A DNA stretch of 64,000 nucleotides from Geothrix fuzhouensis. GTDB lineage: Bacteria > Acidobacteriota > Holophagae > Holophagales > Holophagaceae. Where the stretch lies: NCBI RefSeq assembly GCF_024609325.1, contig NZ_JANHMQ010000001.1, forward strand, positions 806,001 through 870,000. The letters are read 5' to 3'. The stretch's first letter is position 1; every line of letters begins with the position of its first letter. Shown here in pieces: positions 42,427 through 51,936 of the stretch. Both the position numbers and the translations under genes were made by a program. Below the pieces are notes generated by a model. It was not told the DNA's origin. It worked only from the letters and a program-made list of their open reading frames with translations, and ran no database searches.

Positions 42427-43449
42427 CTAGCTGCGTGGGGCCTGCGCTGGCGCCGGGACCTCGACGGGATCAAGGAAAGGCATCATGCGACGCAGCTCGC
42501 GACCCACCTGCTCCAGGGGATGGTCGTGGTCGGCGGCCCGCTGGGCCTCGAACCACTTGCGGCCCGTGCGGTTTTCCTCGATCCAGGCGTTGGCGTAGCG
42601 GCCGTCCTGGATCTCCTTGAGGATCTCCTTCATTTCAGCCTTGGTCTGGTCGGTCACGATGCGGGGGCCGCCGGTGTAGTCGCCGTACTCGGCCGTATCG
42701 CTGATGCTGTAGCGCATGTAGCTGAGGCCGCCCCGCTGCATCAGGTCCACGATGAGCTTCAGCTCGTGCAGGCACTCGAAGTAGGCGATCTCAGGCTGAT
42801 AGCCGGCTTCCACCAGCGTCTCGAAGCCTGCTTTCACGAGGGCGCTGGTGCCGCCACAAAGTACAGCCTTCTCACCGAAGAGATCGGTTTCTGTTTCTTC
42901 CGTAAACGTCGTCTCCAGGACGCCTGCCCGAGTCAGGCCAAGGGCCGCCGCATAGGACAGGGCCATGGCTTGGGCCTGCCCGCTGGCGTCCTGGTGGACC
43001 GCCACCAGGGCCGGCGTGCCACCGCCTTCGACGAAGACCTCACGGACGCGGTGGCCGGGGCTCTTGGGCGCCACCAGGCTCACATCCACGCCGGCGGGCG
43101 GCTTGATGAGGCCATACCGGATGTTGAAGCCGTGCGCGAACATCAGCGTTTTGCCCGGAGTCAGGTGGGGCGCGATGGCTTCCTCGTAAAGGGCGGCCTG
43201 ACCCGTATCTGGCGTGAGCACCATGATCACATCCGCCCAGGCTGACGCCTCGGCGGGGGTCATGACGGTGAGCCCCTGGGCCTCAGCCTTCGCCCGGGAG
43301 GCGGAGCTGGCCGGCAGGCCCACCCGGACGTGGACGCCACTGTCCTTGAGGTTGAGGGCGTGGGCGTGGCCCTGGGAACCGTAGCCCAGGATGGCGACCT
43401 TGCGGGCGCGGATGAGGCCGAGGTCGGCGTCGTAGTGGATCTTGGCCAT
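42427..43449 (-). CDS. ilvC: Ketol-acid reductoisomerase, class I
   Basis: 340 aa. Converts acetolactate or acetohydroxybutyrate to the dihydroxy acid by Mg-dependent alkyl migration and NADPH reduction. The Rossmann motif is [17 protein letters not shown] (~24). [14 protein letters not shown] and the metal-binding helices of the knotted domain ([32 protein letters not shown]) are all present. It is the last gene of ilvD-ilvB-ilvN-ilvC, 41 bases after ilvN, with AAGGAG before its ATG. A weak 6-bp hairpin (42393-42409) follows the operon. Confidence 0.97.
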   Translation of the reverse strand: MAKIHYDADLGLIRARKVAILGYGSQGHAHALNLKDSGVHVRVGLPASSASRAKAEAQGLTVMTPAEASAWADVIMVLTPDTGQAALYEEAIAPHLTPGKTLMFAHGFNIRYGLIKPPAGVDVSLVAPKSPGHRVREVFVEGGGTPALVAVHQDASGQAQAMALSYAAALGLTRAGVLETTFTEETETDLFGEKAVLCGGTSALVKAGFETLVEAGYQPEIAYFECLHELKLIVDLMQRGGLSYMRYSISDTAEYGDYTGGPRIVTDQTKAEMKEILKEIQDGRYANAWIEENRTGRKWFEAQRAADHDHPLEQVGRELRRMMPFLDPVEVPAPAQAPRS

Positions 43450-43490
43450 GGTGGGCTCCTTGTTGGTGGTCGGGATGGGAAGGTTTTGGG

Positions 43491-44033
43491 TCAGACGGAC
43501 ATGGCTTGGTTGCTGGCCGGTTCGGAAACCCGGTCAGGGCGGGCTTCCGGTGAGGCCCGGGGCCCCCGGGCCATGGCGACGGCACCCGTGCGGCCCAATT
43601 CGAGGATTCCGTAGGGGCGCAGCGCATCCACCAGGGCATCGATCTTGTCGGGACCGCCAGAGCACTCGATGGCGAGGCTGTCCCCGGCGATGTCCACCAC
43701 GTTGGCGCGGAAGACCTGGGCCAGCTGGAGGATCTCGGAGCGGACGTCCAGTCCCGCCGCCACCCGGATGAGGGCCAGGTCCCGCACCACCTTCGGACGG
43801 TCGCCCAGCTGCTGGACCTCAAGGACGTTCACCTGCTTTCGCAAGTGCTCCACCGCCAGCCGGACAGTGGTTTCTTCTGCGTCCACAACGATGGTCATGC
43901 GGGACTGGCGGGGCCGCTCCGTGGGGCCCACGGTGAGGGAATGGATGTTGAAGCCCCGGCGGCGGAACAGCGAGGCGACGCGCGTCAGCACGCCGGGTTC
44001 ATCATCGGTATAGACCACGAGCACATGGGGCAT
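43491..44033 (-). CDS. ilvN: Acetolactate synthase regulatory small subunit
   Basis: 180 aa. The N-terminal ACT domain ([34 protein letters not shown]) binds valine for feedback control, and the second domain (~80-160) contacts the catalytic subunit. The chain is slightly longer than E. coli IlvH and much longer than the short IlvN. It lies ten bases after ilvB with an AAAGGA ribosome site. The last ~20 residues (after [13 protein letters not shown]) are a low-complexity tail. Confidence 0.94.
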   Translation of the reverse strand: MPHVLVVYTDDEPGVLTRVASLFRRRGFNIHSLTVGPTERPRQSRMTIVVDAEETTVRLAVEHLRKQVNVLEVQQLGDRPKVVRDLALIRVAAGLDVRSEILQLAQVFRANVVDIAGDSLAIECSGGPDKIDALVDALRPYGILELGRTGAVAMARGPRASPEARPDRVSEPASNQAMSV

Positions 44034-44043
44034 GGGGTTCCTT

Positions 44044-45774
44044 TCAAACAGGGTCGGACCCGGTTTCGGCGATGACGCTGGCAGAAGGGCGCCGGATCAT
44101 CTCGTGCAGCGCCGCCCCGGCAGGAACCATGGGATAGACGCTGTCCTCCTGCTCCACCCGGAACTCGATGAGGGCGGTACCTGCCGCTGCCCGGGCCGCG
44201 GCCACGGCCTCAGCCAATGCAGCCCGGGTGTCCACGCGTTGGCCATGGATACCGAAGGCCTCGGCCAGCTTCACGAAGTCCGGCGACAGGATGGGGGTCG
44301 CGGCGTAGCGGCCCTCGTAGAACATGGCCTGCCACTGGCGGACCATGCCGAGGAAGCCGTTGTTGATGACGGCGATGTTCACCTTCACCCCCTCCTGCAC
44401 CGCGGTCATCAGCTCGGCGAAGGTCATCTGGAAGCCGCCGTCGCCGGCCACCACCCAGACCTCGGCCTCGGGCCGGGCGATCTTCGCGCCAATGCCCGCC
44501 GGCAGCGCAAAGCCCATGGTCCCCGCGCCCCCGCTGGTGATGAGGCTGCGCTCCGCGTCGTGATGGTAGTACTGGGCCTCCCACATCTGGTGCTGGCCCA
44601 CGTCTGTTGCCACCACGGCCTGGCCGTCGGTGAGGCGCCAGAGGTCGTGCATCACATGGGCGGCGTAGAGGTGGCCGTCGTCCGGCAGGTTCTTGATGTC
44701 CCTGACCGCGGAATCACCGCGCCACTCCCGGATCTTCCCCAACCAGGCAGAGCGGTCCGCCACTGGGACGCCGGGCAGCAGGGCCTGCAGGGTGCTGCGC
44801 AGGTCTCCGGCGATGGCCACGTCCACCGGCACGTTCTTCCCCAGTTCGCTGGCATCGATGTCGATGTGGATCTTCTTCGCGTGGAGAGCGTACTCCTTGA
44901 GCTTGCCGGTCACGCGGTCGTCGAAGCGCATGCCCAGAGCCAGCAGGAGGTCCGCCTCCTGGATGGCCTTGTTGACCCAGGCCTCGCCGTGCATGCCCAT
45001 CATGCCGAGGCTGAGGGGATGAGTAGCGGGCACCGCGCCCAGACCCAGCAAGGTCAAGGCGAAGGGGATGTCCGCCCGTTCGGCCAGGGTGAGCACCTCG
45101 GCCCGGGCGCCGGAGAGCTGGATGCCATGGCCCGCCAGGATGAGCGGCCGCTTGGCGTGGCGGATCAGTTCCAGCGCGCGGTCCAGCGCGGTCGGATCCA
45201 GGGGCGGCGGCAGGTGGCGCAAGTGCCGGATGGGCTGGGCCGCTTCCCAATCGAGGTCCGCCCGGCCCTGCTGGGCGTCCTTGGTGATATCCACCAGCAC
45301 GGGACCGGGACGACCGCTCTTCGCCACCGCGAAGGCCTCCCGCAGGGCGGGCACGATGTCGCTGGCGCGGGTGACCAGGTAGTTGTGCTTGGTGACAGGC
45401 AGGGTGATTCCGGTGATATCCACTTCCTGGAAGGCGTCGGTGCCCAGCACGCCGGAGCCCACCTGCCCCGTGATGGCCACCAGTGGGGTGGAGTCCATCA
45501 TGGCCGTGGCCAAGCCCGTCACCAGGTTCGTGGCGCCGGGGCCCGAGGTGGCCACCACCACGCCCACCCGCCCGGAGGCGCGGGCGTAGCCGTCCGCCAT
45601 GTGCACGGCGCTCTGCTCGTGGCGCACCAGCACGTGGCGGATGTCGAAACCCACCATGGCGTCGTAGGCCGGCAGGATGGCCCCGCCCGGATAGCCGAAG
45701 ACGGTGGTGACGCCTTCCCGCGTCAGGCATTCCCAGATGAGCTGGGCCCCCGTGTGCGTTCCAGTCAGAGTCAT
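44044..45774 (-). CDS. ilvB: Acetolactate synthase catalytic large subunit
   Basis: 576-aa thiamine diphosphate enzyme condensing two pyruvates, or pyruvate with 2-oxobutyrate, the first committed step of valine, leucine and isoleucine synthesis. The catalytic glutamate is in RHEQSAVHMADGYAR (~50), the FAD-binding region in GMMGMHGEAWVNKAI and the TPP/Mg motif in GDGGFQMTFAELMT with IAVINN (~430). All match the AHAS family rather than catabolic synthases. It is ten bases downstream of ilvD. Confidence 0.96.
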   Translation of the reverse strand: MTLTGTHTGAQLIWECLTREGVTTVFGYPGGAILPAYDAMVGFDIRHVLVRHEQSAVHMADGYARASGRVGVVVATSGPGATNLVTGLATAMMDSTPLVAITGQVGSGVLGTDAFQEVDITGITLPVTKHNYLVTRASDIVPALREAFAVAKSGRPGPVLVDITKDAQQGRADLDWEAAQPIRHLRHLPPPLDPTALDRALELIRHAKRPLILAGHGIQLSGARAEVLTLAERADIPFALTLLGLGAVPATHPLSLGMMGMHGEAWVNKAIQEADLLLALGMRFDDRVTGKLKEYALHAKKIHIDIDASELGKNVPVDVAIAGDLRSTLQALLPGVPVADRSAWLGKIREWRGDSAVRDIKNLPDDGHLYAAHVMHDLWRLTDGQAVVATDVGQHQMWEAQYYHHDAERSLITSGGAGTMGFALPAGIGAKIARPEAEVWVVAGDGGFQMTFAELMTAVQEGVKVNIAVINNGFLGMVRQWQAMFYEGRYAATPILSPDFVKLAEAFGIHGQRVDTRAALAEAVAAARAAAGTALIEFRVEQEDSVYPMVPAGAALHEMIRRPSASVIAETGSDPV

Positions 45775-45784
45775 GGTTCCCCCT

Positions 45785-47473
45785 TCACTGGGCCAAGGTG
45801 ATCGCGCCTTCGGAGGCGCTGGCCACCGTGGCGGCGTACTTCGCGAAGACGCCTGTGCGGTACCGCGGCGCGGGGGCTTTCCACTCGGCCCGACGCTTCG
45901 CCAGCTCCGCCTCCGGCACCTTCAGATCCAGGCGTCGGGTGGGAATGTCGAAGACCACCGTGTCGCCCTCGCGCACCAGGGCGATGGGCCCACCCACGGC
46001 CGCCTCCGGCGCCACGTGACCCGCCATCAAGCCGCGGGTGGCGCCTGAGAAGCGGCCATCGGTGAGGAGCGCGACGGATTCGCCGAGGCCGGCGCCCACC
46101 AGGGCCGCGGTGACGCCCAGCATCTCGCGCATGCCCGGACCACCCTTGGGACCTTCGTAGCGGATCACCACCACGTCACCGGGGTCGATACGTCCTTCCT
46201 GCACGGCCGCGAAGGCATCCTCCTCATGCTCGAAGACGCGGGCCGGGCCCGTGTGGTGCAGGCGCTCGTGGCCGGCCACCTTGATGACGCAGCCCTCCGG
46301 CGCCAGGCTGCCGCGCAGGATCACGAGACCGCCGCTGGCCTTCAGGGGCTTGTCGAAGGGGCGCACGACCTCCTGCCCGGGCGTCTCCGGCGCACCAGCC
46401 AGTTCTTCGCCCAGGGTGCGACCGGTCACGGTCATGGCCGCGCCATGGATGAGCCCGCCCTCCAGCAGGCGGTTCGCCACCAACCGGATGCCCCCGGCGG
46501 CGTACAGGTCCGGGGCCATGAACCTTCCGCCGGGCTTCATGTCCGCCAGCAGCGGCGTGCGGGCGCTCACACGATCGAAGTCCTCCAGGGTGAAGGGCAC
46601 ACCGGACTCCCGGGCCAGGGCGAGGTAGTGCAGCACGGCGTTCGTGGAACCTCCCGTGGCGGCCACGGCGGCCACGGCGTTCTCGAAAGCCTCCCGGGTG
46701 AGGATGGCGCTGGGGCGCAGGTCGCGCTTCAGCAGCTCCATGACGAGGCGCCCGCAGGTCTCGGCGGCCTCGCCCTTGCGGGGATCCTCCGCGGGAATGC
46801 CGTTGAGGCCCATGGGGCTGAGGCCGAGGAGCTCCAGGCTGGCGGACATGGTGTTGGCGGTGAACTGGCCGCCACAGGCTCCGGCGCCGGGACAGGCGGC
46901 ATCCTCGACTTCCTTCAGGCCCGCGTCGTCCAGGCGGCCCGCGCTGTGGGCGCCCACGGCCTCGAAGACATCCTGCACGGTGAGGTCCTTCCCCTCGCAG
47001 TGCCCGGAGGCCGTGGAGCCGCCGTAGAGGATCAATCCGGGGATGTCCAGGCGAGCCAGGGCCATGGCCACGCCAGGATTGGTCTTATCGCAGCCGGAGA
47101 GGCACACCAGCCCGTCGAAGGCGTTGCCCCGGGCCACCAGCTCGATGGAATCGGCGATGACCTCGCGGCTCACCAGGGAGGCCTTCATGCCTTCCGTGCC
47201 CATGGTGATGCCATCGCTGATGGAGACCGTGCAGAACTCCATGGGTGTGCCGCCGGCGGCACGCACGCCCACCTTCACGCGCTCCGCCAGCTCGCGCAGG
47301 TGGTAGTTGCAGGGGCCGATCTCGGTCCAGGTGTTCGCAATGCCGATGATGGGCTTGGCCAGGTCCTCGTCCGTGAAGCCGATGGCCTTGAGCATGGCCC
47401 GGGCCGGGGCGCGGCTGGGGCCTTGCGTGATGACGCGGCTGCGGCGATTGAGAGATTGTCCTGCGTCCGTCAT
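45785..47473 (-). CDS. ilvD: Dihydroxy-acid dehydratase
   Basis: 562 aa. Dehydrates dihydroxyisovalerate and dihydroxymethylvalerate to the 2-oxo acids, using an Fe-S cluster. The cluster cysteines appear in [10 protein letters not shown] (~128) and [14 protein letters not shown] (~200), and the C-terminal region has [18 protein letters not shown]. It is the first structural gene after two leader-attenuator modules; the second attenuator hairpin ends 51 bases before its ATG. GAGGAAGACC precedes the start. Confidence 0.97.
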   Translation of the reverse strand: MTDAGQSLNRRSRVITQGPSRAPARAMLKAIGFTDEDLAKPIIGIANTWTEIGPCNYHLRELAERVKVGVRAAGGTPMEFCTVSISDGITMGTEGMKASLVSREVIADSIELVARGNAFDGLVCLSGCDKTNPGVAMALARLDIPGLILYGGSTASGHCEGKDLTVQDVFEAVGAHSAGRLDDAGLKEVEDAACPGAGACGGQFTANTMSASLELLGLSPMGLNGIPAEDPRKGEAAETCGRLVMELLKRDLRPSAILTREAFENAVAAVAATGGSTNAVLHYLALARESGVPFTLEDFDRVSARTPLLADMKPGGRFMAPDLYAAGGIRLVANRLLEGGLIHGAAMTVTGRTLGEELAGAPETPGQEVVRPFDKPLKASGGLVILRGSLAPEGCVIKVAGHERLHHTGPARVFEHEEDAFAAVQEGRIDPGDVVVIRYEGPKGGPGMREMLGVTAALVGAGLGESVALLTDGRFSGATRGLMAGHVAPEAAVGGPIALVREGDTVVFDIPTRRLDLKVPEAELAKRRAEWKAPAPRYRTGVFAKYAATVASASEGAITLAQ

Positions 47474-47523
47474 GGTCTTCCTCAGTGGAAGGCCGCCGAC
47501 CTCGGAGTGGCAGGACCGATGTG

Positions 47524-47555
47524 AAAAGGCCCCGCATCCTTCGAGGTGCGGGGCC
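47524..47555 (-). terminator. Attenuator 2: terminator hairpin before ilvD
   Basis: On the minus strand GGCCCCGCA (47555-47547) pairs with TGCGGGGCC (47536-47528) across a 10-base loop and is followed by TTTT, a normal intrinsic terminator. GGGGGCC at 47591-47585, in the last codons of leader peptide 2, can pair instead with the first arm and so form an antiterminator. A ribosome reaching the leader stop codon would mask that segment. Confidence 0.85.
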
Positions 47556-47578
47556 GGTTTCGGTTTTGTTCCGAGAAC

Positions 47579-47704
47579 TTAGGGGGCCCCCACCTCGCCG
47601 CTAATAATCAGCACGGCGGGAATGGCCACCAGGCCGGCCACGGGGCGCACCACTGCGGGCGACATCGCCGCAGGTGCCGAGTGGTCGAAGGGGGAGAAGC
47701 TCAT
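47579..47704 (-). CDS. Leader peptide 2, Val/Ile-rich (ilv type)
   Basis: A 41-codon frame with ATG at 47704 and TAA at 47579-47581; an internal ATG (codon 14) is another possible start. The second half reads AVVRPVAGLVAIPAVLII, with six valines, three isoleucines and two leucines in the full peptide. Two adjacent isoleucine codons (ATT ATT) stand ~9 codons before the stop. Neither ATG has a strong ribosome site. Composition, position before ilvD and the hairpin just downstream identify it as an attenuation leader rather than a functional protein. Confidence 0.75.
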   Translation of the reverse strand: MSFSPFDHSAPAAMSPAVVRPVAGLVAIPAVLIISGEVGAP

Positions 47705-47816
47705 GGGCAACGAGTTTCAGGGGTCGTGTGGGAAAAGTCAACCAGGAAGTCGGGCCGTATCGGGGGGTCATGGGAATCCTCAGGAGAATCGATTTCGAAA
47801 GGGTCGGGCTGATGTG

Positions 47817-47842
47817 AAAAGGCCCCGCCTGGGTGCGGGGCC
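47817..47842 (-). terminator. Attenuator 1: terminator hairpin after leader peptide 1
   Basis: On the minus strand GGCCCCGC (47842-47835) pairs with GCGGGGCC (47828-47821) with a 6-base loop, followed by TTTT. The 18 bases from GATGTG through GGCCCCGC on the plus strand are identical to those at attenuator 2, which suggests duplication. GCGGGG at 47869-47864, right after the leader stop codon, can pair with the first arm as an antiterminator. Confidence 0.82.
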
Positions 47843-47871
47843 GGGATCCAGATGGTGTGCCGTCCCCGCCC

Positions 47872-47976
47872 CTAGCCCGTCAGCCGCAGTACCAGCCCGG
47901 GCAGCCTGGTAATCAGGACGACAGCCCGCACTCGGGAGAGCGGGAGCACGTCGATGCGGGCAGAGGTGGGAGGCAT
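47872..47976 (-). CDS. Leader peptide 1, Leu-rich (leu type)
   Basis: A 34-codon frame with ATG at 47976 and TAG at 47872-47874. It ends VRAVVLITRLPGLVLRLTG; the whole peptide has seven leucines, five valines and two isoleucines. The leucine codons are CTG and CTC, densest in the last ten codons. No strong ribosome site precedes the ATG. It starts 39 bases after the leuB stop and is followed after 30 bases by attenuator hairpin 1. It should report leucyl-tRNA charging, in contrast with the Val/Ile-rich leader 2. Confidence 0.72.
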   Translation of the reverse strand: MPPTSARIDVLPLSRVRAVVLITRLPGLVLRLTG

Positions 47977-48014
47977 GGGTTGGGTTTCCGGGTGGAGGAA
48001 GAAGGGAGTGAGGA

Positions 48015-49151
48015 TCAGAGCTGGTTGCGGACGCCCTCGGGCGAACCGCACCAGGCATAGGCGGAGTCGGCGAGCCGGGCTCCTTTGGCGCCGGGAGGAC
48101 GGATGGCCTCGCGGATCCGCGTGCCCAGGGCGCGGGTGCCGTGGTGGTGCTTGAGGCCCTGCAGGTCGGCCGTGCCGTGGCCACCCTTGAGCACGCGGTC
48201 CACGGCGGCTTCGAGGGCCCGGGCTTCGGTGTCGAGCCGGAGGCTGTGGCGGAGCAGCATGGCCGCCGAAAGGATCGTGCCGATGGGATTGGCGGCATCC
48301 TTGCCCGCGATGTCCGGCGCGGAGCCATGGATGGGTTCATAGAGGCCCACGGGTCCGCCCAGGCTGGCGGAGGGGAGCAAGCCCAGCGAGCCGGCGAGCA
48401 CCGCCGCCTCGTCGCTGAGGATGTCTCCGAAGAGGTTTTCCGTCAGCACCACGTCAAAGTCCCGGGGCCGGGTGATGAGGGCCATGGCGAAGCTGTCCAC
48501 GTAGGCGTGGGTGACCTGCACCGTCGGATAGGAAGGCGCCAGCTCGTCCACCACCTGGCGCCAGAGGCGGGAGGTCTCCAGCACATTGGCCTTGTCCACC
48601 GAAACCAGCCGACGGCGTCGGGTAGCGGCCAGCTCGAAGGCTACGCGGGCGACCTGTTCGATCTCGGTGCGCGTGTAGGGCAGCGTGTTCACGGCCCGTT
48701 CGTTCGAGAAGGAACGCGGCTCGCCGAAGTAGAGGCCGCCGCCCAGTTCGCGGACGATCATCAGATCCGTGCCATGGGTCACCTCCGGACGGAGGGGCGA
48801 GGCATCCTCCAGGGCCGGGTGGACCTTGACGGGGCGCAGGTTGGCGTAGAGCCCCAGGGACCGCCGCAGACGCAGAAGACCGGATTCGGGCCGCTGTTCC
48901 CGGGGGTGGCGATCCCAGGCGGGCCCGCCCACGGCGCCCAGCAGGACGGCCTGACTGGCCTGGCACTGGGCGAGGGTCTCCGCCGGGAACGGATCACCGG
49001 TGGCGTCTACTGCGGCGCCGCCGATGAGGGCCTCCTCAAGGTGGAACTGGTGCCCGTAGGCCGCAGCCACGGCCGTGAGGCAGGCGGCGGCTTCGTGGAC
49101 CACTTCAGGCCCCACGCCATCGCCGGGAAGAAGGGTGATGCGGGCTTCCAC
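48015..49151 (-). CDS. leuB: 3-isopropylmalate dehydrogenase
   Basis: 378 aa from the GTG at 49151 (a TTG two codons earlier is possible but leaves no room for the ribosome site GGGGAG). It oxidatively decarboxylates 3-isopropylmalate with [20 protein letters not shown] starts the chain. The substrate arginines are seen in [19 protein letters not shown] and [17 protein letters not shown]. The metal/NAD site is in [18 protein letters not shown] and [18 protein letters not shown]. It follows leuA with a small ORF in between. Confidence 0.96.
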   Translation of the reverse strand: MEARITLLPGDGVGPEVVHEAAACLTAVAAAYGHQFHLEEALIGGAAVDATGDPFPAETLAQCQASQAVLLGAVGGPAWDRHPREQRPESGLLRLRRSLGLYANLRPVKVHPALEDASPLRPEVTHGTDLMIVRELGGGLYFGEPRSFSNERAVNTLPYTRTEIEQVARVAFELAATRRRRLVSVDKANVLETSRLWRQVVDELAPSYPTVQVTHAYVDSFAMALITRPRDFDVVLTENLFGDILSDEAAVLAGSLGLLPSASLGGPVGLYEPIHGSAPDIAGKDAANPIGTILSAAMLLRHSLRLDTEARALEAAVDRVLKGGHGTADLQGLKHHHGTRALGTRIREAIRPPGAKGARLADSAYAWCGSPEGVRNQL

Positions 49152-49153
49152 GA

Positions 49154-49285
49154 TCAAACTCCCCAGAGGTACTGGTCTGGATCCGCCCCGTCCTCCGGGG
49201 GCGTGGCGGGCAGCACGACGACCGGAACGAAAAGGTCCGTTCGGGCAGCAGCGACTTCAAGGCCTTCCGGCAAGGATTCCTTCAT
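49154..49285 (-). CDS. 43-aa ORF coupled between leuA and leuB, function unknown
   Basis: It starts four bases after the leuA stop, with AGAGGTG positioned five bases before its ATG, and its TGA ends two bases before the leuB GTG. The peptide begins [20 protein letters not shown], has a short valine/proline-rich middle ([10 protein letters not shown]) and an acidic end ([10 protein letters not shown]). The spacing is exactly that of a real translationally coupled operon gene. The peptide is too short to assign. It could also serve only to carry ribosomes to leuB. Confidence 0.5.
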   Translation of the reverse strand: MKESLPEGLEVAAARTDLFVPVVVLPATPPEDGADPDQYLWGV

Positions 49286-49289
49286 CACA

Positions 49290-50882
49290 TCACCTCTTGG
49301 CCGTCTTGGCCGCGGAGCCGCTGGATTTGGTGGCCGGCGCCGGGCCGGCGGCGGCGGGCGCTCCCGAGGCCCGGCGGGCGAACAGGACCTTGTTGGAGGC
49401 GTTCAGGTAGGCCCGGGCGCTGGCCTCGACGATGTCCGTGCTGGCGCCCTTCCCCCCTTGGATGACGCCATCGAACTCGACCTGGACGAACACCTCCCCC
49501 ACCGCATCCGCACCGCCCGTGATGGAATGCACGCGAAAATCCACCAGCCGTCCCTTCAACCCCGTGAGCTTGTCCACGGCGGCGAACACGGCGTTCACGG
49601 GACCATCCCCCATGGCTGTCTCCGTGGCCACCCCCGCCTCGCTCCCGAGGGTGACGAGGGCGGTGGCGAACATGGCCGTGCCGGCCGTGGCCTGCACCGC
49701 GCGGAGCTTGAAGGTTTCGGGGATCTGCGGGAGCCCATCGCGCACGATGGCCAGCAGATCCTCGTCGAAGATCTCCTTCTTCTGATCACTGAGCTTGGTA
49801 AAGAGCTTGTAGGCCTTCTCCAGGGCCGCCTTGTCCAAGGGATAGCCCAGTTCCTCGAAGCGCTTGGCCAGGGCGTGGCGGCCGGAATGCTTGCCGAGCA
49901 CCAGGTTCGTGCGGCCGGCGCCCACGGATTCAGGCGTCATGATCTCGTAGGTGGAGTGGTGGCTCAGCATCCCGTGCTGGTGGATCCCGCTCTCGTGGGC
50001 GAAGGCGTTCCGTCCGACGATGGCCTTGTTGGGTTGCACTTCGACGCCAGTGATGTTGGCCAGGGTCTGGCTGGCCCGATAGATGGCCTCCTTGTGGATG
50101 CCGGTCTCGAAGGGCAGCGCGTCCCGGCGGACGGAAAGCGCCATCACCAGTTCTTCGAGCGCGGCATTGCCGGCCCGCTCGCCGATGCCGTTCACCGTGC
50201 ATTCCACCTGGCGCGCTCCGGCGGCCACAGCCGCCAGGGAGTTCGCCACGGCGAGGCCCAGATCGTTGTGGCAGTGGACGCTGATGGTGACGCCATCAAT
50301 GCCGGGCACCTTCTCCCGCAGGTGCCGGATGAGACGGCCGTACTCGTCGGGAACGGTGTAGCCCACCGTATCGGGCACGTTGAGCACCGTGGCACCTTCT
50401 TCGATGGCGACCGTGAAGACCTCCACGAGGAAGTCCCAGTCGCTGCGGGTGGCGTCCTCCGCGGAGAACTCCACATCCTGCGTGAAGCCCTTGGCGGTCC
50501 GCACGCCCTCGCGGATCATGGCCAGCGCCTCTTCGCGTGTCTTCTGCAGCTTGTAGGCCAGGTGGATGTCCGAGGTGGCCAGGAAGGTGTGGATCCGCGG
50601 CCGGGCGGCCTCGGACACCGCCTGCCAGGCGCGCTCGATGTCCCGGGGAAGGGCGCGGCAGAGGGCGGCGATGATCGGCTTCCGGCACTCGCGGGCCACG
50701 GCCTGCACGGCGGCGAAGTCATCGTCCGAGGCCACGGGGAAACCGGCCTCGATGACATCCACGCCCAGGGCCTCCAGCTGGCGGGCCATCAGCAGCTTCT
50801 CGTCCAGGTTCATGCTGCAGCCGGGCGACTGCTCTCCGTCTCGGAGGGTGGTGTCGAAGATGGCGATCCGCTCGCTGCCCAT
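49290..50882 (-). CDS. leuA: 2-isopropylmalate synthase
   Basis: 530 aa, type I enzyme condensing acetyl-CoA with 2-oxoisovalerate, the entry to leucine synthesis. The catalytic domain begins [17 protein letters not shown] and contains the metal-binding [13 protein letters not shown] (~205), [13 protein letters not shown] and [11 protein letters not shown]. The C-terminal LeuA dimer domain (~390-510), which binds leucine for feedback inhibition, is complete. The last ~25 residues are an Ala/Pro/Lys-rich tail. GGAG precedes the ATG at seven bases. It is divergent from the LysR gene across 133 bp. Confidence 0.97.
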   Translation of the reverse strand: MGSERIAIFDTTLRDGEQSPGCSMNLDEKLLMARQLEALGVDVIEAGFPVASDDDFAAVQAVARECRKPIIAALCRALPRDIERAWQAVSEAARPRIHTFLATSDIHLAYKLQKTREEALAMIREGVRTAKGFTQDVEFSAEDATRSDWDFLVEVFTVAIEEGATVLNVPDTVGYTVPDEYGRLIRHLREKVPGIDGVTISVHCHNDLGLAVANSLAAVAAGARQVECTVNGIGERAGNAALEELVMALSVRRDALPFETGIHKEAIYRASQTLANITGVEVQPNKAIVGRNAFAHESGIHQHGMLSHHSTYEIMTPESVGAGRTNLVLGKHSGRHALAKRFEELGYPLDKAALEKAYKLFTKLSDQKKEIFDEDLLAIVRDGLPQIPETFKLRAVQATAGTAMFATALVTLGSEAGVATETAMGDGPVNAVFAAVDKLTGLKGRLVDFRVHSITGGADAVGEVFVQVEFDGVIQGGKGASTDIVEASARAYLNASNKVLFARRASGAPAAAGPAPATKSSGSAAKTAKR

Positions 50883-50968
50883 GACGGTGCTCCTGGACCG
50901 GCCGGAGCCGGTGGGATCAACTGAAGATCACCCAATCCAGCTCATAAATACATTTAATTTTTTTTATG

Positions 50969-50982
50969 ATTACATAAGTAAT
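50969..50982. promoter_or_regulatory. Candidate LysR-type operator between leuA and the LysR gene
   Basis: ATTAC-ATAA-GTAAT is a perfect 5+5 dyad in a markedly AT-rich 60-bp stretch (50935-50995) of the divergent intergenic region. LysR-type proteins commonly bind such dyads between their own gene and a divergently transcribed target. Assignment to the adjacent regulator is inferred from position. Confidence 0.5.
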
Positions 50983-51015
50983 ACTTAAGACTCTACACTT
51001 CCCCGCGGAGGGCCC

Positions 51016-51936
51016 ATGGATCTCGGGCAGCTGGAAACATTCCTGGTGGTGGCGCGCGAAAAGAGTTTCTCCCGCGCGGCGGAGCGTCTGTTCCGCACCC
51101 AACCCGCCGTGAGTCTATCCCTGAAGAAGCTCGAAGAGGAGCTGGGTGAGACCCTCGTGGATCGGACCACCAAAGGTGGCATCCTCACGGACGCAGGCAC
51201 GACGTTGCTGCCCCTGGCCAAGCGCATGTTCGACCTGCGCCAGGAGATCCTCGATACCTTCGGGGCGCTGAAGGGGCTTCAGCAGGGCCGCCTGAACGTC
51301 GGCGCGAACGAAAGCGTGTCGGAGTTCCTGCTCCCGCGACTCCTGCTGGCCTACCAGCAGGCCTGGCCGGCCATCAAGATCCAGGCCTACCGCCAGACCT
51401 CGGAGCGCATCCCGAATGAAGTACTGGAACGCCGCCTGGACGTGGGATTCGTCTCCTACGACGCCCTGCATCCCGAACTGGTAAGCGAGGTCATCCACCG
51501 GGACCGCATGGTGCTGGTGGTGCCGCCTGGGCACCGTTTCGCCAAGCGGAAGAACCTCCGCATCGCCGATCTGGGCGAGGAGCGCTTCGTGGCTCACAAC
51601 GCGCCCACCCCCACCCGGACCGCCATCATCGAGCTGTTCGCCCGTTGCGACACGCCCCTCCGACTCACGATGGAGCTCGCCTCCATCGCCACCATCCTGG
51701 AGTTCGTGGCCCTGGGCGCCGGCCTGGCCATCCTGCCCCGGATGACCACCCTCGCAGCCGTTCAAGAAGGCCGGCTGGTGGAGGTCAACGTGCAGGAGCT
51801 GCAGATGGAGAAGCTCATCCGCATCGTCACCCGCCGCGAAGCCGCCCTGTCCCCCGCCACCCGGGCGTTCCTCGACCTCATCCGTTCCACGGACCTGAAT
51901 CACCCCATGCCCGCCGCAGGAAGGAAGCGTCCATGA
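51016..51936 (+). CDS. LysR-family transcriptional regulator of the leucine genes (inferred)
   Basis: 306 aa with the standard LysR N-terminal winged helix ([40 protein letters not shown]) and a periplasmic-binding-fold effector domain from residue ~92. GGAGGG precedes the ATG. Its stop overlaps the leuC start as ATGA, and leuA is divergent from it, so both leuA-leuB and leuC-leuD are plausible targets. The effector may be a leucine-pathway intermediate such as 2-isopropylmalate, by analogy with known leu-linked LysR proteins. This is not shown by sequence. Confidence 0.92.
   Translation: MDLGQLETFLVVAREKSFSRAAERLFRTQPAVSLSLKKLEEELGETLVDRTTKGGILTDAGTTLLPLAKRMFDLRQEILDTFGALKGLQQGRLNVGANESVSEFLLPRLLLAYQQAWPAIKIQAYRQTSERIPNEVLERRLDVGFVSYDALHPELVSEVIHRDRMVLVVPPGHRFAKRKNLRIADLGEERFVAHNAPTPTRTAIIELFARCDTPLRLTMELASIATILEFVALGAGLAILPRMTTLAAVQEGRLVEVNVQELQMEKLIRIVTRREAALSPATRAFLDLIRSTDLNHPMPAAGRKRP

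Noticed and set aside
47546-47812. Plus-strand frames opposite the ilv leaders
   Set aside because: They are the complement of the leader and attenuator sequences, with no start signals; the minus-strand reading explains the region.
48141-50924. 927-codon open frame on the plus strand opposite leuB and leuA
   Set aside because: It is the antisense shadow of two clear enzyme genes in high-GC DNA; its translation is rich in His, Gly, Val and Arg with no domain.
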